Assembly: GCA_964477445.1 (NCBI GenBank)
Contig: CAYZED010000016.1
Coordinates: forward strand, 1 to 64,000
Reading direction: 5' to 3'
DNA from: CAYZED01 sp964477445
Lineage (GTDB): Bacteria > Bacillota > Clostridia > Lutisporales > Lutisporaceae
DNA length: 64,000 bases
The position numbers were made by a program, and so were the translations under genes. Below are positions 9,133 to 18,614 of the stretch, one piece after another; the stretch's first letter is position 1; each line of letters opens with the position of its first letter. Below the pieces are notes generated by a model. The model saw only the letters and a list, made by a program, of their open reading frames with translations. It was not told where the DNA came from and made no database searches.

Positions 9133-10667
9133 ATGGAAAAGAAATTTGATGCATTGTTTACTGAATGGAATAAAGGGATATGCCCAGGTGGACAGGTTTT
9201 AGTTAGAAAAGATGATAAAATAATTTATAAGAAAAATTTTGGATATGCTGATTTAGAAAACAAAATACCAGTAACTGATGATACTGTTTTTCATATTGCT
9301 TCTGTTTCTAAGCAAGTGGCTGTTTTTTGTATAATGCTTCTTCATGAAGACGGAAAACTTGATATTGATCATGATATTAGAAAATATATACCGGATTTAG
9401 TTAATTTCGAAGAGCCAGTTACTATTAGAAATATGATAAATAATGTCAGCGGAATACGTGACCAATGGGCGCTACTAATGCAAACTGGAGTAAGAATTAA
9501 GGATTCTATTACCCAAAAAGATGCGTTGTCATTAATTGCCAAACAAAAACATCTAAATTTCAAACCTTTAGCCGAATACTTGTATAGTAATTCAAATTTC
9601 ACTCTTTTAGCTGAAATCGCTGAAAGAGTATCGGGCAAGTCTTTGAATGAATTTGCAACTGAGCGAATTTTCAAACCTTTAAATATGAACAAAACTTTCT
9701 TTAAAGATAGCTATAGAAAAAGAGTTCCAAATTTAGCACTTTCATATTTTAACATAGATAGAGAAAAATACGCTTATGAGCCTTAAATTATGGTACATAT
9801 GGAGCTACTTCACTACACTCTACGGTTTCGGATTTTATAAAATGGATGGATAATTTGAAAAAACCAACTATCTGTAAAAAAGAAACTATGGACTTAATGT
9901 TTGAAGTTCCGAAACTAATAGATGATGCTAAAACAAATTACGCTGGCGGACTAATGTTGCTAGAGTATAAAGGGCACAAAACCATCGAACACGGCGGGGC
10001 AGATGCCTCATTTAGAAGTAACAGTTTAAGTTTTCCGGATGATAATATTGAAATTGTTATGTTCTCAAATACTGACGTTTATCCGATGGCAGCGTTAAGC
10101 TATTCTGTAGCAGATGTTATTTTTGGAAACGAAACAAAAACGATGATTCCTTTGCAGTTTTCAATATTGAATTATGACGGAGGCGCGATTACTGGAAACT
10201 ATATAGTAAAAATTGGTGGGGTAGCCGCGGTTAAATTTGACATTTACGAACTGGACGGTTCGTTTTACGCTAAAAACGAAGATTTGCCTCTCCCAGTAAG
10301 AATTATAGGCGAAAACAGGATTGAAATATATCTAAGAGCATTCCCTTACTATGGAGGAGACTCATTAACTTTAGAAAAAATTGATTCATTTAAGGTGGCT
10401 TCTAATGATAGCCGAACTTACGAAGGGCGTTACTATAGCGATGAACTCGATAAAATATTTACTATTTCAAAAGTGAATGAAGAGCTATTTATTAATCATT
10501 CGAGAAACGAAACCCATAAGTTATATGAAATGGAAGATGGAAAATTAATTTTTGGTGATTTGATGATTAACAAAATTGGGTTTACTGAAGAATCAGGGCA
10601 AATTACAGGATTTGATTTAGAAAGTTCGAGGCTAAAAATCAGCTTCAAAAAAGTGAATATGCAGTAA
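9133..10667 (+). pseudogene. Serine hydrolase of the beta-lactamase (class C/PBP4*) family, frameshifted
   Basis: Two frames together give one protein of about 510 residues. The first runs from 9133 and stops at 9786. The second continues as LNYGTYGATSLHSTVSDF to 10667. Adding one T to the TT at 9783-9784 restores the sequence from EPLNYG onward. Catalytic motifs are present on both sides: SVSK (S-x-x-K) near residue 58, YSNSN (Y-x-N) near residue 155, and HGGADASF (HxG) in the second part. A C-terminal beta-rich domain follows. No signal peptide is seen, so this is more likely a cytosolic esterase or peptidase than a resistance enzyme. A restart at the ATG at 9846 would lack the active Ser. 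Confidence 0.85.
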
Positions 10668-10791
10668 AAGCGATAAAAAACGACAAAACTATATAAAATA
10701 GATAAAAGAAGAAGGTAGCATTACCCATTGATTCTATGTGTGTTTGATTGATACAATAATACCAATAATTAAAATAAGGAGCGTAAACAAT

Positions 10792-11592
10792 ATGAAAATT
10801 TATATTAGTGCAGATATTGAAGGAATTACAGGAGTTACCGCGGTTACTGAGTGTTCACCGGGAAATCCTGAATTTAAAGCGGCTTGTGAACAAATGACCA
10901 AAGAAGTAAGAGCTGCCTGTGATGGAGCAAATGAAGCGGGAGCTGATTCGATACTCATAAAAGATGCGCATGGTTGGGCGATGAGTATTGATTCGAATGG
11001 TTTAACAGAAAACTCGCAATTAATAAGAGGTTGGTCTGGAGACCCGCTTCTTATGATGGAAGGCATTGATGAAAGCTTTGATGCAGCAGTTTTGATAGGC
11101 TATCATAATGCTGCAGGCTTCGGCGGAAATCCGTTAGCTCATACAATAAACGGAGGAGCTTTCTCTTGCATAAAAATTAATGGAGAAATTGTCGGAGAAT
11201 TCGAGATAAATTCATATGCTGCAGCACTTAAGGGTGTTCCGGTTTGCTTTATTTCGGGAGATGAAGAATTAACGATTAATGCAAAGAAATTTAATCCGGG
11301 AATTGGGACATTTGCCGTTAAATCTGGCCTTGGATCCAGAACACTTAACGTTCATCCTGAAAAATCAATTAATGAAATCAGAAATAGAGTTAAAGAGGCA
11401 CTATCTGGAGACTTAAATAAATATAAGGTTTCTTTACCAAAAAGCTTTGCGCTAGAAATATCATTTAACAAGCAGCAAGATGCATTTAGGAACTCGTTTT
11501 ATCCAGGAGCTAAATTAGTTTCGACAAAAACTATAAGTTTTGAAACAAAAGATTTTTATGAAGTCATTCGATTATTCGCATTTGTAAAATAG
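10792..11592 (+). CDS. M55 family D-aminopeptidase (DppA-like)
   Basis: A 266-residue cytosolic zinc peptidase. It starts MKIYISADIEGITGVT, giving the Asp and Glu of the first metal motif. KDAHGWAMS and IGYHNAAG supply the His ligands, and NGEIVGEFEIN supplies the late Glu. DppA-type enzymes release D-amino acids such as D-Ala from peptides, often recycled from cell wall. The ATG at 10792 follows AAGGAGCG; an upstream in-frame start would add an unrelated tail. The gene converges on the sigma-54 activator gene, and its function fits the peptidase operon beyond it. Confidence 0.92.
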   Translation: MKIYISADIEGITGVTAVTECSPGNPEFKAACEQMTKEVRAACDGANEAGADSILIKDAHGWAMSIDSNGLTENSQLIRGWSGDPLLMMEGIDESFDAAVLIGYHNAAGFGGNPLAHTINGGAFSCIKINGEIVGEFEINSYAAALKGVPVCFISGDEELTINAKKFNPGIGTFAVKSGLGSRTLNVHPEKSINEIRNRVKEALSGDLNKYKVSLPKSFALEISFNKQQDAFRNSFYPGAKLVSTKTISFETKDFYEVIRLFAFVK

Positions 11593-11602
11593 AAGGATTT
11601 TT

Positions 11603-11646
11603 TTAATAGGAGAAGTATATTAAAAAGAAGAAGTATATTAAATAAG
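11603..11646. repeat. Short direct repeat (AGAAGTATATTAA)
   Basis: The 13-bp word AGAAGTATATTAA occurs twice with similar flanks, directly after the M55 gene. No terminator hairpin was found between the convergent genes. Confidence 0.7.
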
Positions 11647-11651
11647 AGAAA

Positions 11652-13681
11652 TTACACGTGCGATTTCCCTAACTCCGTAATTTCGCAACCTCCTTTGGTT
11701 TTGTTTACTGTTATTAATTTTTTTTCGGAAAGTGATGACAATATTCCTCTAACTTTTCCGTCGGTCAGCTCGATTTCTGATTCTTTGAGTATTTCAATTA
11801 AACGGCCTCTGCCGATTTTTGGCTCGCATTCGATAATGCCCAGTACAGATTTTTCTGCTGGGCTTATTTTTATGGAATTATTTACACTGTTAGTTAAAAT
11901 ATATTTTGGTAAATCGAGAACGTTTAGCTTACTTGTTGATTTTGTACATGCAAAATATTCGCAAATGTTTACTATTTCTCTGACGTTACCTGGCCATGAA
12001 TAATCTAATAAATATGATTGAAGTTCTTCGGTGCAAAGGTTTGCTAAAGAAACATCATCACTATTGAATTTATTTTTTAGATAATAGTTAAAAATCAAAA
12101 TTAGATCTTTTCGTCGCTCTTTCAGAGGGATAGTATCAATTGGCATTACGTTTATTCTATAAAATAAATCTTCTCTAAAAGAACCATCAATAACTTTTTG
12201 CCAAAGATTCTTATTAGTCGCTACTATTACTCTAACATCAATCGGAATAATATCAGTTCCGCCCACTCTACGAATTTCTGATTCTTGAAGAACTCTAAGC
12301 AAAGAAATCTGAGAGCTGAGTGGTGCGTCGCCTATTTCATCAAAAAATATCGTCCCTTTATGTGCCATTTCCAGGAGTCCTTTCTTTCCTCCCTTTTTTG
12401 CACCAGTAAAAGAACCATCTTCATATCCAAAAAGTTCGCTCTCTAATAGAGCTGGCTGAATGGATGCAAAATTTATTGGTACAAATGGATAGTTTTTGCG
12501 TGAAGAGGCATAATGAATTGATTGGGCTATAATTTCTTTTCCAGTTCCGCTTTCGCCTTGAATAAGAACACAGGAATCGTTGCACGCAATTTTTTTTGCT
12601 TTTTCCAAAACTTTCATCATATTTAAATCTTCAGTTAGATAGTCAGAAAATTTGTATTTAGCTATCGGCTTGTTGAAATTCATTGTCTTTCTGATGCTTA
12701 TTTCCTTTTTGTAAATATCTTCTGTATAATTCGCATAAATTATATATAGTTTTTCGTTAGAAAATGATACTTCATATGAAGACAAGAGGACTTCTATATT
12801 TGCTGAATTTTTAATGATTTGGTCGTTTGTCAAACTCTCAATAAGCTTGAATTCTATGTTTAAAGCAGACAACAGATTGAAAATATTTTTATCNNNNNNN
12901 NNNTGTTTTCAGTAATTGAAAGAGAGTCTCTGAATTTTTGATTAAACATTTGTATAACTCCATAAGGATTTATAACACACATTCCACTAGAAGTATTTTC
13001 AAAAGTATTTTTTAAGATAAGCTGCGTTTTATTGATGCTATGCAATTGTTTATTCGAAATTCTAATTATTTCGATAAAATCCTTTAGATAGCTTGCCGTA
13101 AAATCATTTATCAAGTCGAGCGAAAGGTTTAATTTAGTGATTATTTCATAAATTGAAGAAATATCAATAACTCTGCTGCCAATGTTTATCGTGTTCGTCA
13201 CATGTTTTGGAACGAGATCTGGTTCGCCAATTGTGATAGCAGTGTAAATATTCTCGTCTTTTTGGAGACATCCAGGATAAAAAGGAATTAGGTTGTATTG
13301 GGTAATTCCGATTTCTTGTAAGTGTAAAATAGTTTCCTTTGTCGAAAGCTCGGTATCATTTACAACATATACATTAAGCCCATCTTCGATGCTGAATATT
13401 TCAACGAGGTTTTTGTAGTTAATTGTTCGTTTTGAAATTACGTATTTTAAATCTTTAAGCAAATCTGGTCTTTTATAATAAACTTCGATAACAGATAAAA
13501 CAATTACATCAGCATCTAATAAGTCATCTTTTTCGACGTTGTCAATTAAAAGTGAAGTGATATCAGCATAATCTTTTAAAATATTAATCAAATAATCATG
13601 AATGGCCATTTTGCCTGAAGTATTAAGCGACAAGGTAACAATTTTTTTTCTGTTTTTCACAAAATCACATCCTTTATTCAT
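11652..13681 (-). CDS. Sigma-54-dependent transcriptional activator (PAS + AAA+), split by an assembly gap
   Basis: One gene of about 675 codons. A 10-N run at 12894-12903 of wrong length breaks the frame; QKFRDSLSITEN before it and DKNIFNLLSALNIEF after it belong to one PAS-like domain. The first 190 residues are an alpha/beta sensor domain that faintly resembles PrpR_N. The AAA+ core has Walker A GESGTGKE, the sigma-54 contact loop as GSFTGA instead of GAFTGA, Walker B TIFFDEIGD, and PGNVREI. The C-terminus is a winged-helix-like segment, not a Fis domain. A GTG at 13660 is an alternative start. It is divergent from the operon at 13993, whose promoter has a textbook sigma-54 site, and is almost certainly its activator. 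Confidence 0.9.
12894..12903. other. Assembly gap (10 N) inside the sigma-54 activator gene
   Basis: Ten N. For the flanking PAS-domain frames to join, the true gap length must leave remainder 2 on division by 3 (for example 8 or 11). Confidence 0.95.
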
Positions 13682-13859
13682 TTAATATATCATAGTTTTT
13701 ATTTGATTAAAATCTTTTTAGGAAGATTGTAAATTAATAAAATAACCTAATAACAGTCTGATAACTTGCATATAAAAATACAGAAGCCATAAATTAATGC
13801 TACTTTTCAATTCCAAGGCTGTTAATTACAAAATAAGGATATTTAACGATGATTTCTCG

Positions 13860-13870
13860 TACAATTTGTA
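13860..13870. promoter_or_regulatory. Small dyad upstream of the sigma-54 promoter (possible activator site)
   Basis: TACAA-T-TTGTA is a perfect inverted repeat about 50 bases upstream of the -24 box. Activator sites usually lie 80-150 bases upstream, so this is only a candidate. The rest of the 13682-13911 spacer shows no stronger dyad. Confidence 0.25.
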
Positions 13871-13911
13871 TGTTTTGTATTCGAATAAATATTTTAAATA
13901 AATTCTTGTTT

Positions 13912-13928
13912 TGGCACGAGGATTGCAT
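13912..13928 (+). promoter_or_regulatory. Sigma-54 (-24/-12) promoter of the peptidase-transporter operon
   Basis: TGGCAC at 13912-13917, five bases (GAGGA), then TTGCAT at 13923-13928. This matches the sigma-54 consensus TGGCAC-N5-TTGCW at every position, with GG and GC exactly 12 bases apart. It lies 65 bases before the M42 gene and opposite the activator gene. Confidence 0.9.
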
Positions 13929-13992
13929 ATTAACTAAATGTTAAGAAAAATATTAATTAAATAGAAAAAATAGAAAAAGGGGAAACCGAATA

Positions 13993-15027
13993 ATGAATAT
14001 AGATTCAAAATATATGATTGGTTTTTTTAGAGACCTTGTAAATGCTCCTAGTCCTGTAGGATATAGTGATATTGCCTTTAACGTTATGGAAGAGTATATA
14101 AAAGAACTTGGATATAAACTTACATATGATAAAAAAGGGAATGGGTATGTAGAAATTGAAGGAGAGAATAACGAAAAAACCGTTATGATTTCTTCTCATA
14201 TTGATACTCTAGGAATGATGGTTAAGTTTATAAATCCTGATGGTTCAATTGCTTTTTCACCTTTAGGTGGATTGAATTATCATAGTGTTGAAAGTGAAAC
14301 AATAACTGTACATACAAGAGATGGAAGAGAGTATAATGGATTAGTATGCTGTAGATCTCATTCAGTTCATGTTTTTCCAGATGCACATACGTTAGAGCGA
14401 AAAGCAGAAAATATGTACATTTTATTAGATGAAGTGGTAAAAACCAAAGATGATGTAATCGCAATAGGAATTATGCCTGGAGATCATATATCAATTAGTC
14501 CGAGATTTGAATACACAAAAAGCGGATATGTTAAAACTCGATTTATTGATGATAAAGGTTGTATTGCTTGCGTTATATCAATGCTAAAGACAATTAATGA
14601 TTTAAAGCTTAAGCCAAAATATAAGACAAAATTAGTTTTTACACAATATGAAGAGGTTGGTTTTGGCGGTTCATATGTGCCTGAAGGAGTGAGTGAATAT
14701 TTAGCAGTAGATATTGGACTAATTGGACCTTCTCTTAATGGAAATGAATTTGAAGTTAGTATTTGTACAAGAGATGCAGGCGGACCATATGATCGAAACA
14801 TGACGACTAAGCTTATAGAATTAGCTAAATCAAATAATGTTAAATTCAAAACCGATATTTTCTTAGGTTATGAAACAGATGCTTGCATGGCAAGAAGAGG
14901 TGGAAATGACATAGTAACTGCGGCTATCGGTCCAGGAACTCACTCTACACACTCGCTTGAAAGAACACATATTGAAGCACTCGAAAATACTGTGAAATTG
15001 CTCGTTGCTTATGTCTTAGATAAATAG
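13993..15027 (+). CDS. M42 family metallopeptidase (glutamyl aminopeptidase type)
   Basis: A 344-residue cytosolic co-catalytic zinc aminopeptidase. Metal and catalytic residues are visible in order: SSHIDT (His), FIDDKGC (bridging Asp), YEEVGFGG (catalytic and metal Glu), AVDIG (Asp) and GTHSTHSLERTH (late His). Enzymes of this family form large tetrahedral particles and trim N-terminal residues from short peptides. It is the first gene after the sigma-54 promoter, with AAAAGGGG before the ATG. The next gene follows by 26 bases, and the set continues to the transporter, so it probably finishes degradation of imported peptides. Confidence 0.93.
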   Translation: MNIDSKYMIGFFRDLVNAPSPVGYSDIAFNVMEEYIKELGYKLTYDKKGNGYVEIEGENNEKTVMISSHIDTLGMMVKFINPDGSIAFSPLGGLNYHSVESETITVHTRDGREYNGLVCCRSHSVHVFPDAHTLERKAENMYILLDEVVKTKDDVIAIGIMPGDHISISPRFEYTKSGYVKTRFIDDKGCIACVISMLKTINDLKLKPKYKTKLVFTQYEEVGFGGSYVPEGVSEYLAVDIGLIGPSLNGNEFEVSICTRDAGGPYDRNMTTKLIELAKSNNVKFKTDIFLGYETDACMARRGGNDIVTAAIGPGTHSTHSLERTHIEALENTVKLLVAYVLDK

Positions 15028-15053
15028 AAAATTATTTATGAGGTGACTAGAAC

Positions 15054-16235
15054 ATGTTAAAAATCATCAAGGGCGCGAAGATTTACTCTCCTGAATTTTT
15101 AGGAGTTAAAGATTTACTAATTATTGGAGACAAAATCGGTGCAATAGAAGACAATATTGAAACAAATTTCATTCAACCATATAAGGTTGAGGTTATAAGT
15201 GGAGTTGGGAAAATAATTTTCCCAGGTTTCATTGACTCTCACGTACATATAATGGGTGGCGGTGGAGAGGGTGGATTCAAAACACGAACTCCTGAAATAA
15301 TGTTGTCTCAACTAATAAAATCTGGCATTACTACACTCGTTGGCTGCCTTGGAACTGATGGTGTAACTAGAAATATGTATTCTTTGTATGCCAAGGCAAA
15401 GAGTCTTGAAGAAGAAGGAATAACAACATATATTTACACGGGTTCATATAGGATTCCAGTAACAACACTAACAGGTGAAATAATCAATGATTTTATTGCC
15501 ATAGATAAAATAATTGGCGTTGGAGAAATTGCTATTTCAGACCATAGATCTTCACAGCCTTCTTTAAATGAACTAAAAAAAATTATTTCAGATGCTAGAG
15601 TTGGTGGCATGCTATCCGGAAAAGCTGGAATAATTAATGTTCACTTAGGAGATGGAGAATCGATGTTAAGCGATATTTGGGAAATAGTGAACAATACAGA
15701 AATCCCAATTACTCAATTTCTGCCAACACATTTGAGTAGAAATTCCAAACTTTTAGCAGAAAGCATCAAGTACGGACTCTCAGGAGGATATATAGATTTT
15801 ACTACAAGTAATAATAATGGTAATTCTATAGGCCATGATTCAAATGTAAGACCAAGTGTCGCTTTAAAGGAAGCACTTGAACAAGGTGTAAACGAAAACA
15901 ACATTTCATTTTCTTCGGATGGTCAAGGAAGTCTACCTATTTTTGATGAAGAAGGGAAGTTCGTTGAACTAAATGTAGCAGATACGTTATCTCTTTACGA
16001 TGAAGTAAAACATGCAATTATGAATTTGGAGATTGAAATTGAAAAAGCAATAATGACAATTACATCAAATCCAGCAAAAATTCTAAAATTATTTAACAAA
16101 GGTAGAATACAAATCGGATATGATGCAGATATTTGTATGGTTGATGAACATGATTTGTCGCTTGATGCTGTTTTATGCAAAGGGAAAATCGCAATGTACC
16201 AAAAGAAACTATTGATGAAAGGAACCTTTGAGTGA
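15054..16235 (+). CDS. iadA: Isoaspartyl dipeptidase (beta-aspartyl-peptidase)
   Basis: A 393-residue amidohydrolase that cleaves beta-aspartyl dipeptides formed from isomerised Asp/Asn residues. The two-zinc site is intact: DSHVHIMGGGGEGG (HxH), GVGEIAISDHRSSQP (metal and substrate residues), NVHLGDG (His), PTHLSRN (His) and SSDGQGSLP (Asp). The G-E-G-G-F and T-R-T-P-E segments after HxH are typical of IadA. GAGGTGA precedes the ATG. It overlaps the next gene by eight bases. In this operon it suggests that the imported peptides contain isoaspartyl bonds. Confidence 0.93.
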   Translation: MLKIIKGAKIYSPEFLGVKDLLIIGDKIGAIEDNIETNFIQPYKVEVISGVGKIIFPGFIDSHVHIMGGGGEGGFKTRTPEIMLSQLIKSGITTLVGCLGTDGVTRNMYSLYAKAKSLEEEGITTYIYTGSYRIPVTTLTGEIINDFIAIDKIIGVGEIAISDHRSSQPSLNELKKIISDARVGGMLSGKAGIINVHLGDGESMLSDIWEIVNNTEIPITQFLPTHLSRNSKLLAESIKYGLSGGYIDFTTSNNNGNSIGHDSNVRPSVALKEALEQGVNENNISFSSDGQGSLPIFDEEGKFVELNVADTLSLYDEVKHAIMNLEIEIEKAIMTITSNPAKILKLFNKGRIQIGYDADICMVDEHDLSLDAVLCKGKIAMYQKKLLMKGTFE

Positions 16236-17397
16236 AAATATGATTATTATAAAAAATGGTGAGATTCATACTGGTAACGGAGAGGTTTTTAGTGGATATG
16301 ATTTATTAATAGATGGAAAAAAGATTGTTGAAATTAGTAAAGATATTATAATTTCTGAAAATAAAAGTACAGATATAATTGATGCTACTGGGAAAATTGT
16401 GTTCCCGGGTTTTATCGATTCACTAGGCAGATTAGGAACAGAAGATTCGACACTAAGAGGTTCTAGAGAAAATGAGGAAATGAGCGGACTTCTAACTCCA
16501 GCTATGAAAGTGAAATATGCAATTACACCTGGAAATGTTAATGATGCTAATTGGTCTTCATACGGAGTGACGACTGTTAACGTTACTGCAGGTGATATGA
16601 ATATTATTGGCGGTCAAATGGCAATAATAAAAACTTTTGGAAAAAATATGGACGAGCTTTTAGTGAAAGAATTTTCAGGTCTTAAAGGTTCTGTTTCCCA
16701 AAATGTTAAGAGAGTCTATGGCGCTAGAGGTATGCTTGCATCAACTATGAAGATGTATGGAATTCTTAAAGATACTTTGGATGATGCAAAGCGATATATT
16801 AAGTCGAAAAATGAAGGCAAAGCACCAATTAATGAAACCCTTGAAATATATGCAAAGGTTTTGAATAGAGAAGCTCCTTTATTTATAACTGCTGAAAGAA
16901 GGGTTGAAATTGAAGCGGTTATTAATATTGCGAAGGAATATGATATTGATTTAGTTATTACACATGCATGTTCAGCAGATTTATGTGAAGAGAGCTTAAA
17001 GGAAGTAGGAGCTTCAGTCATATTTGGAGATCAACTTTATATGTCGATGGAAGTATTTAAGGGGAACATGAGAAGAATTGCTGAAATGAGTGAAGCAGGA
17101 GTTACAGTGGCACTTACGAGAGCATCAAGTATGCCAGGAGGCGTGCAAGCGTTCATTTGGAATGCTTTAAATATAAGAGGGTTCGGCGTTAGTTCTGAGG
17201 CAGTTCTTAAAATGACAACGGTTAATCCCGCTAAAATTCTTGGAATATTTGATGAAGTTGGAAGCCTTGAAGTTGGAAAAGAAGCAGATATAACAATTTG
17301 GTCAGAAAATCCTTTCGATACATATAAAGCTTATGTTGAAAAAACAATTATTGCTGGCAAAGTAGTCTACAGTAGGGAGGCAAATAGCGCATGTTAA
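16228..17397 (+). CDS. Amidohydrolase-family protein lacking metal ligands (putative pseudoenzyme)
   Basis: A 389-residue protein of the imidazolonepropionase/prolidase-like amidohydrolase group, clearly related to the next gene (shared IIGG, RGM, NPAKILG and VGKEAD segments). The catalytic positions are changed. The HxH after PGFID reads SLGRLG where the paralogue has AHTHYG. The barrel His in IRIHCGG becomes FITAERR. The final Asp in IMTDGP becomes Arg in ALTRAS. Only the His in VITHA remains. It is therefore unlikely to bind the usual metals. The start is TTG 16228 after AAAGGA, with ATG 16240 as alternative. Overlaps with both neighbours suggest equal expression; a structural or regulatory subunit of the active paralogue is a reasonable guess. 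Confidence 0.85.
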   Translation: MSENMIIIKNGEIHTGNGEVFSGYDLLIDGKKIVEISKDIIISENKSTDIIDATGKIVFPGFIDSLGRLGTEDSTLRGSRENEEMSGLLTPAMKVKYAITPGNVNDANWSSYGVTTVNVTAGDMNIIGGQMAIIKTFGKNMDELLVKEFSGLKGSVSQNVKRVYGARGMLASTMKMYGILKDTLDDAKRYIKSKNEGKAPINETLEIYAKVLNREAPLFITAERRVEIEAVINIAKEYDIDLVITHACSADLCEESLKEVGASVIFGDQLYMSMEVFKGNMRRIAEMSEAGVTVALTRASSMPGGVQAFIWNALNIRGFGVSSEAVLKMTTVNPAKILGIFDEVGSLEVGKEADITIWSENPFDTYKAYVEKTIIAGKVVYSREANSAC

Positions 17398-18614
17398 TTA
17401 TTAAGAATGCAAAAATTTTTACTATGGACGATAAAGCCAAATCAAATCAGATTCTTGAAAAAGGCGATATTCTAGTTGATAAAAATGGGAAAATAATAGC
17501 GATAGATGTAAGTATTGACCCGAAAAATATTGACTCAAATAGTATTGACTCGAATAGTATTGACTCGAATAGTATTGACTCGAATAGTATTGATAAAAAC
17601 AATGAAGAGTTATTAATAATTGAAGCACAAGGACTTGTTGTTATTCCAGGAATGATAGATGCTCATACTCATTATGGACTAATGAATTATGAATCTGGTG
17701 AAAACAATGTTAATGAACTCGCATCCCCTATTAATCCTAGTTTAGATATCTCATATGGAATTGATGCTTCTCTTCCAGAATTCAAAACTGCTATTTCAAC
17801 TGGAATAACTTCTGTTGGCATACTTCCAGGAAGCGCAAATATAATTGGTGGAACAGCAATTGCAGTTAAAACATATGGAGACAATATTTTTAAAATGACA
17901 ATAAAAAATCCTATTGCATTAAAGGCAGCTTTTGGGAAGAATCCCATAGGCCTTTGTAGCAGTAGAGGAATGTCACCTATGACAAATATGGCACTCTATA
18001 AAATATTTGATGATTATTTGAGTAATGCAAAAGCCTATATCGAAAGAGGTAAAGTACCATTTGATAGAAATTTTGAGGTATTTGAAAAAGTTTTTAATAA
18101 AGAAATTCCGATTAGAATTCACTGCGGAGGCATAGAAATATTGCATATTATTGAAATATGTAAGAAGTATAATGTTGATTTTGTACTTGAGCATGCAGTT
18201 GGTGCATTACCTTATATTGAAGAGATTGCGTCTTCAGAATGTTCTTTGGTTTTTGGGCCGATTTGTAGCATGAACATAAAACAGTGTTTTGAAGATTGCA
18301 AGACACTAATTGAGCTTGATAAAAGAGGAAAAACAGTAGCGATTATGACAGATGGGCCAATGTTTGGACATAGATTATTAATACATGAAGTTGGTGAACT
18401 GGTCAGACAGGGGATGGATCACGTTAGAGCTCTGAAAACAGTCACAATAAACGCTGCCAAAATACTAGGACTCGAAAAAAGAATTGGTTCTATTGAAGTT
18501 GGTAAAGACGCAGATTTTGCTATATTCAAAGGGACGCCTTGTTTGGATGTTGGAGCAGAACTAGCCTATACGATTATTGATGGAAAGGTAGTATATAAAA
18601 ATGACTACTTATAA
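17391..18614 (+). CDS. Metal-dependent amidohydrolase (imidazolonepropionase/prolidase-like)
   Basis: A 407-residue amidohydrolase with an apparently complete active site: DAHTHYG (HxH), FGKNP (possible carboxylated Lys), IRIHCGG (His), LEHAVGA (His) and IMTDGP (Asp). The small beta-sandwich domain is made by both ends, closing with VGKDADFAIFKG. Members of this group act as Xaa-Pro or other dipeptidases, deaminases or imidazolonepropionase; no hut genes are near, so a peptidase role fits better. Residues about 45-70 are a repeated IDSNS loop made by a 15-bp DNA repeat. It overlaps the previous gene by seven bases and the next by 14. Confidence 0.88.
   Translation: MLIIKNAKIFTMDDKAKSNQILEKGDILVDKNGKIIAIDVSIDPKNIDSNSIDSNSIDSNSIDSNSIDKNNEELLIIEAQGLVVIPGMIDAHTHYGLMNYESGENNVNELASPINPSLDISYGIDASLPEFKTAISTGITSVGILPGSANIIGGTAIAVKTYGDNIFKMTIKNPIALKAAFGKNPIGLCSSRGMSPMTNMALYKIFDDYLSNAKAYIERGKVPFDRNFEVFEKVFNKEIPIRIHCGGIEILHIIEICKKYNVDFVLEHAVGALPYIEEIASSECSLVFGPICSMNIKQCFEDCKTLIELDKRGKTVAIMTDGPMFGHRLLIHEVGELVRQGMDHVRALKTVTINAAKILGLEKRIGSIEVGKDADFAIFKGTPCLDVGAELAYTIIDGKVVYKNDYL
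17525..17597. repeat. 15-bp in-frame tandem repeat encoding IDSNS
   Basis: The unit AGTATTGACTCGAAT is repeated about four times, with degenerate copies at both ends. It sits between two beta strands of the amidohydrolase small domain, so it lengthens a surface loop without breaking the frame. Confidence 0.92.

Noticed and set aside
9133..9786. Short independent serine hydrolase ending at 9786
   Set aside because: The HxG motif and the rest of the domain follow in another frame immediately after, so this is one broken gene rather than two.
16228..17397. Reading the first amidohydrolase as sequence-damaged rather than as a true pseudoenzyme
   Set aside because: The frame is intact and aligns throughout with its paralogue; the active-site changes are clean substitutions at separate places, not local garbling.
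17525..17597. Regular 15-bp repeats as a possible CRISPR array
   Set aside because: There are no spacers between the units, and the repeats are in frame inside an amidohydrolase gene.
17422..17628. Minus-strand ORF with repeated QYYSS residues
   Set aside because: It is the antisense reading of the 15-bp repeat in the amidohydrolase gene and has no ribosome site or homology.
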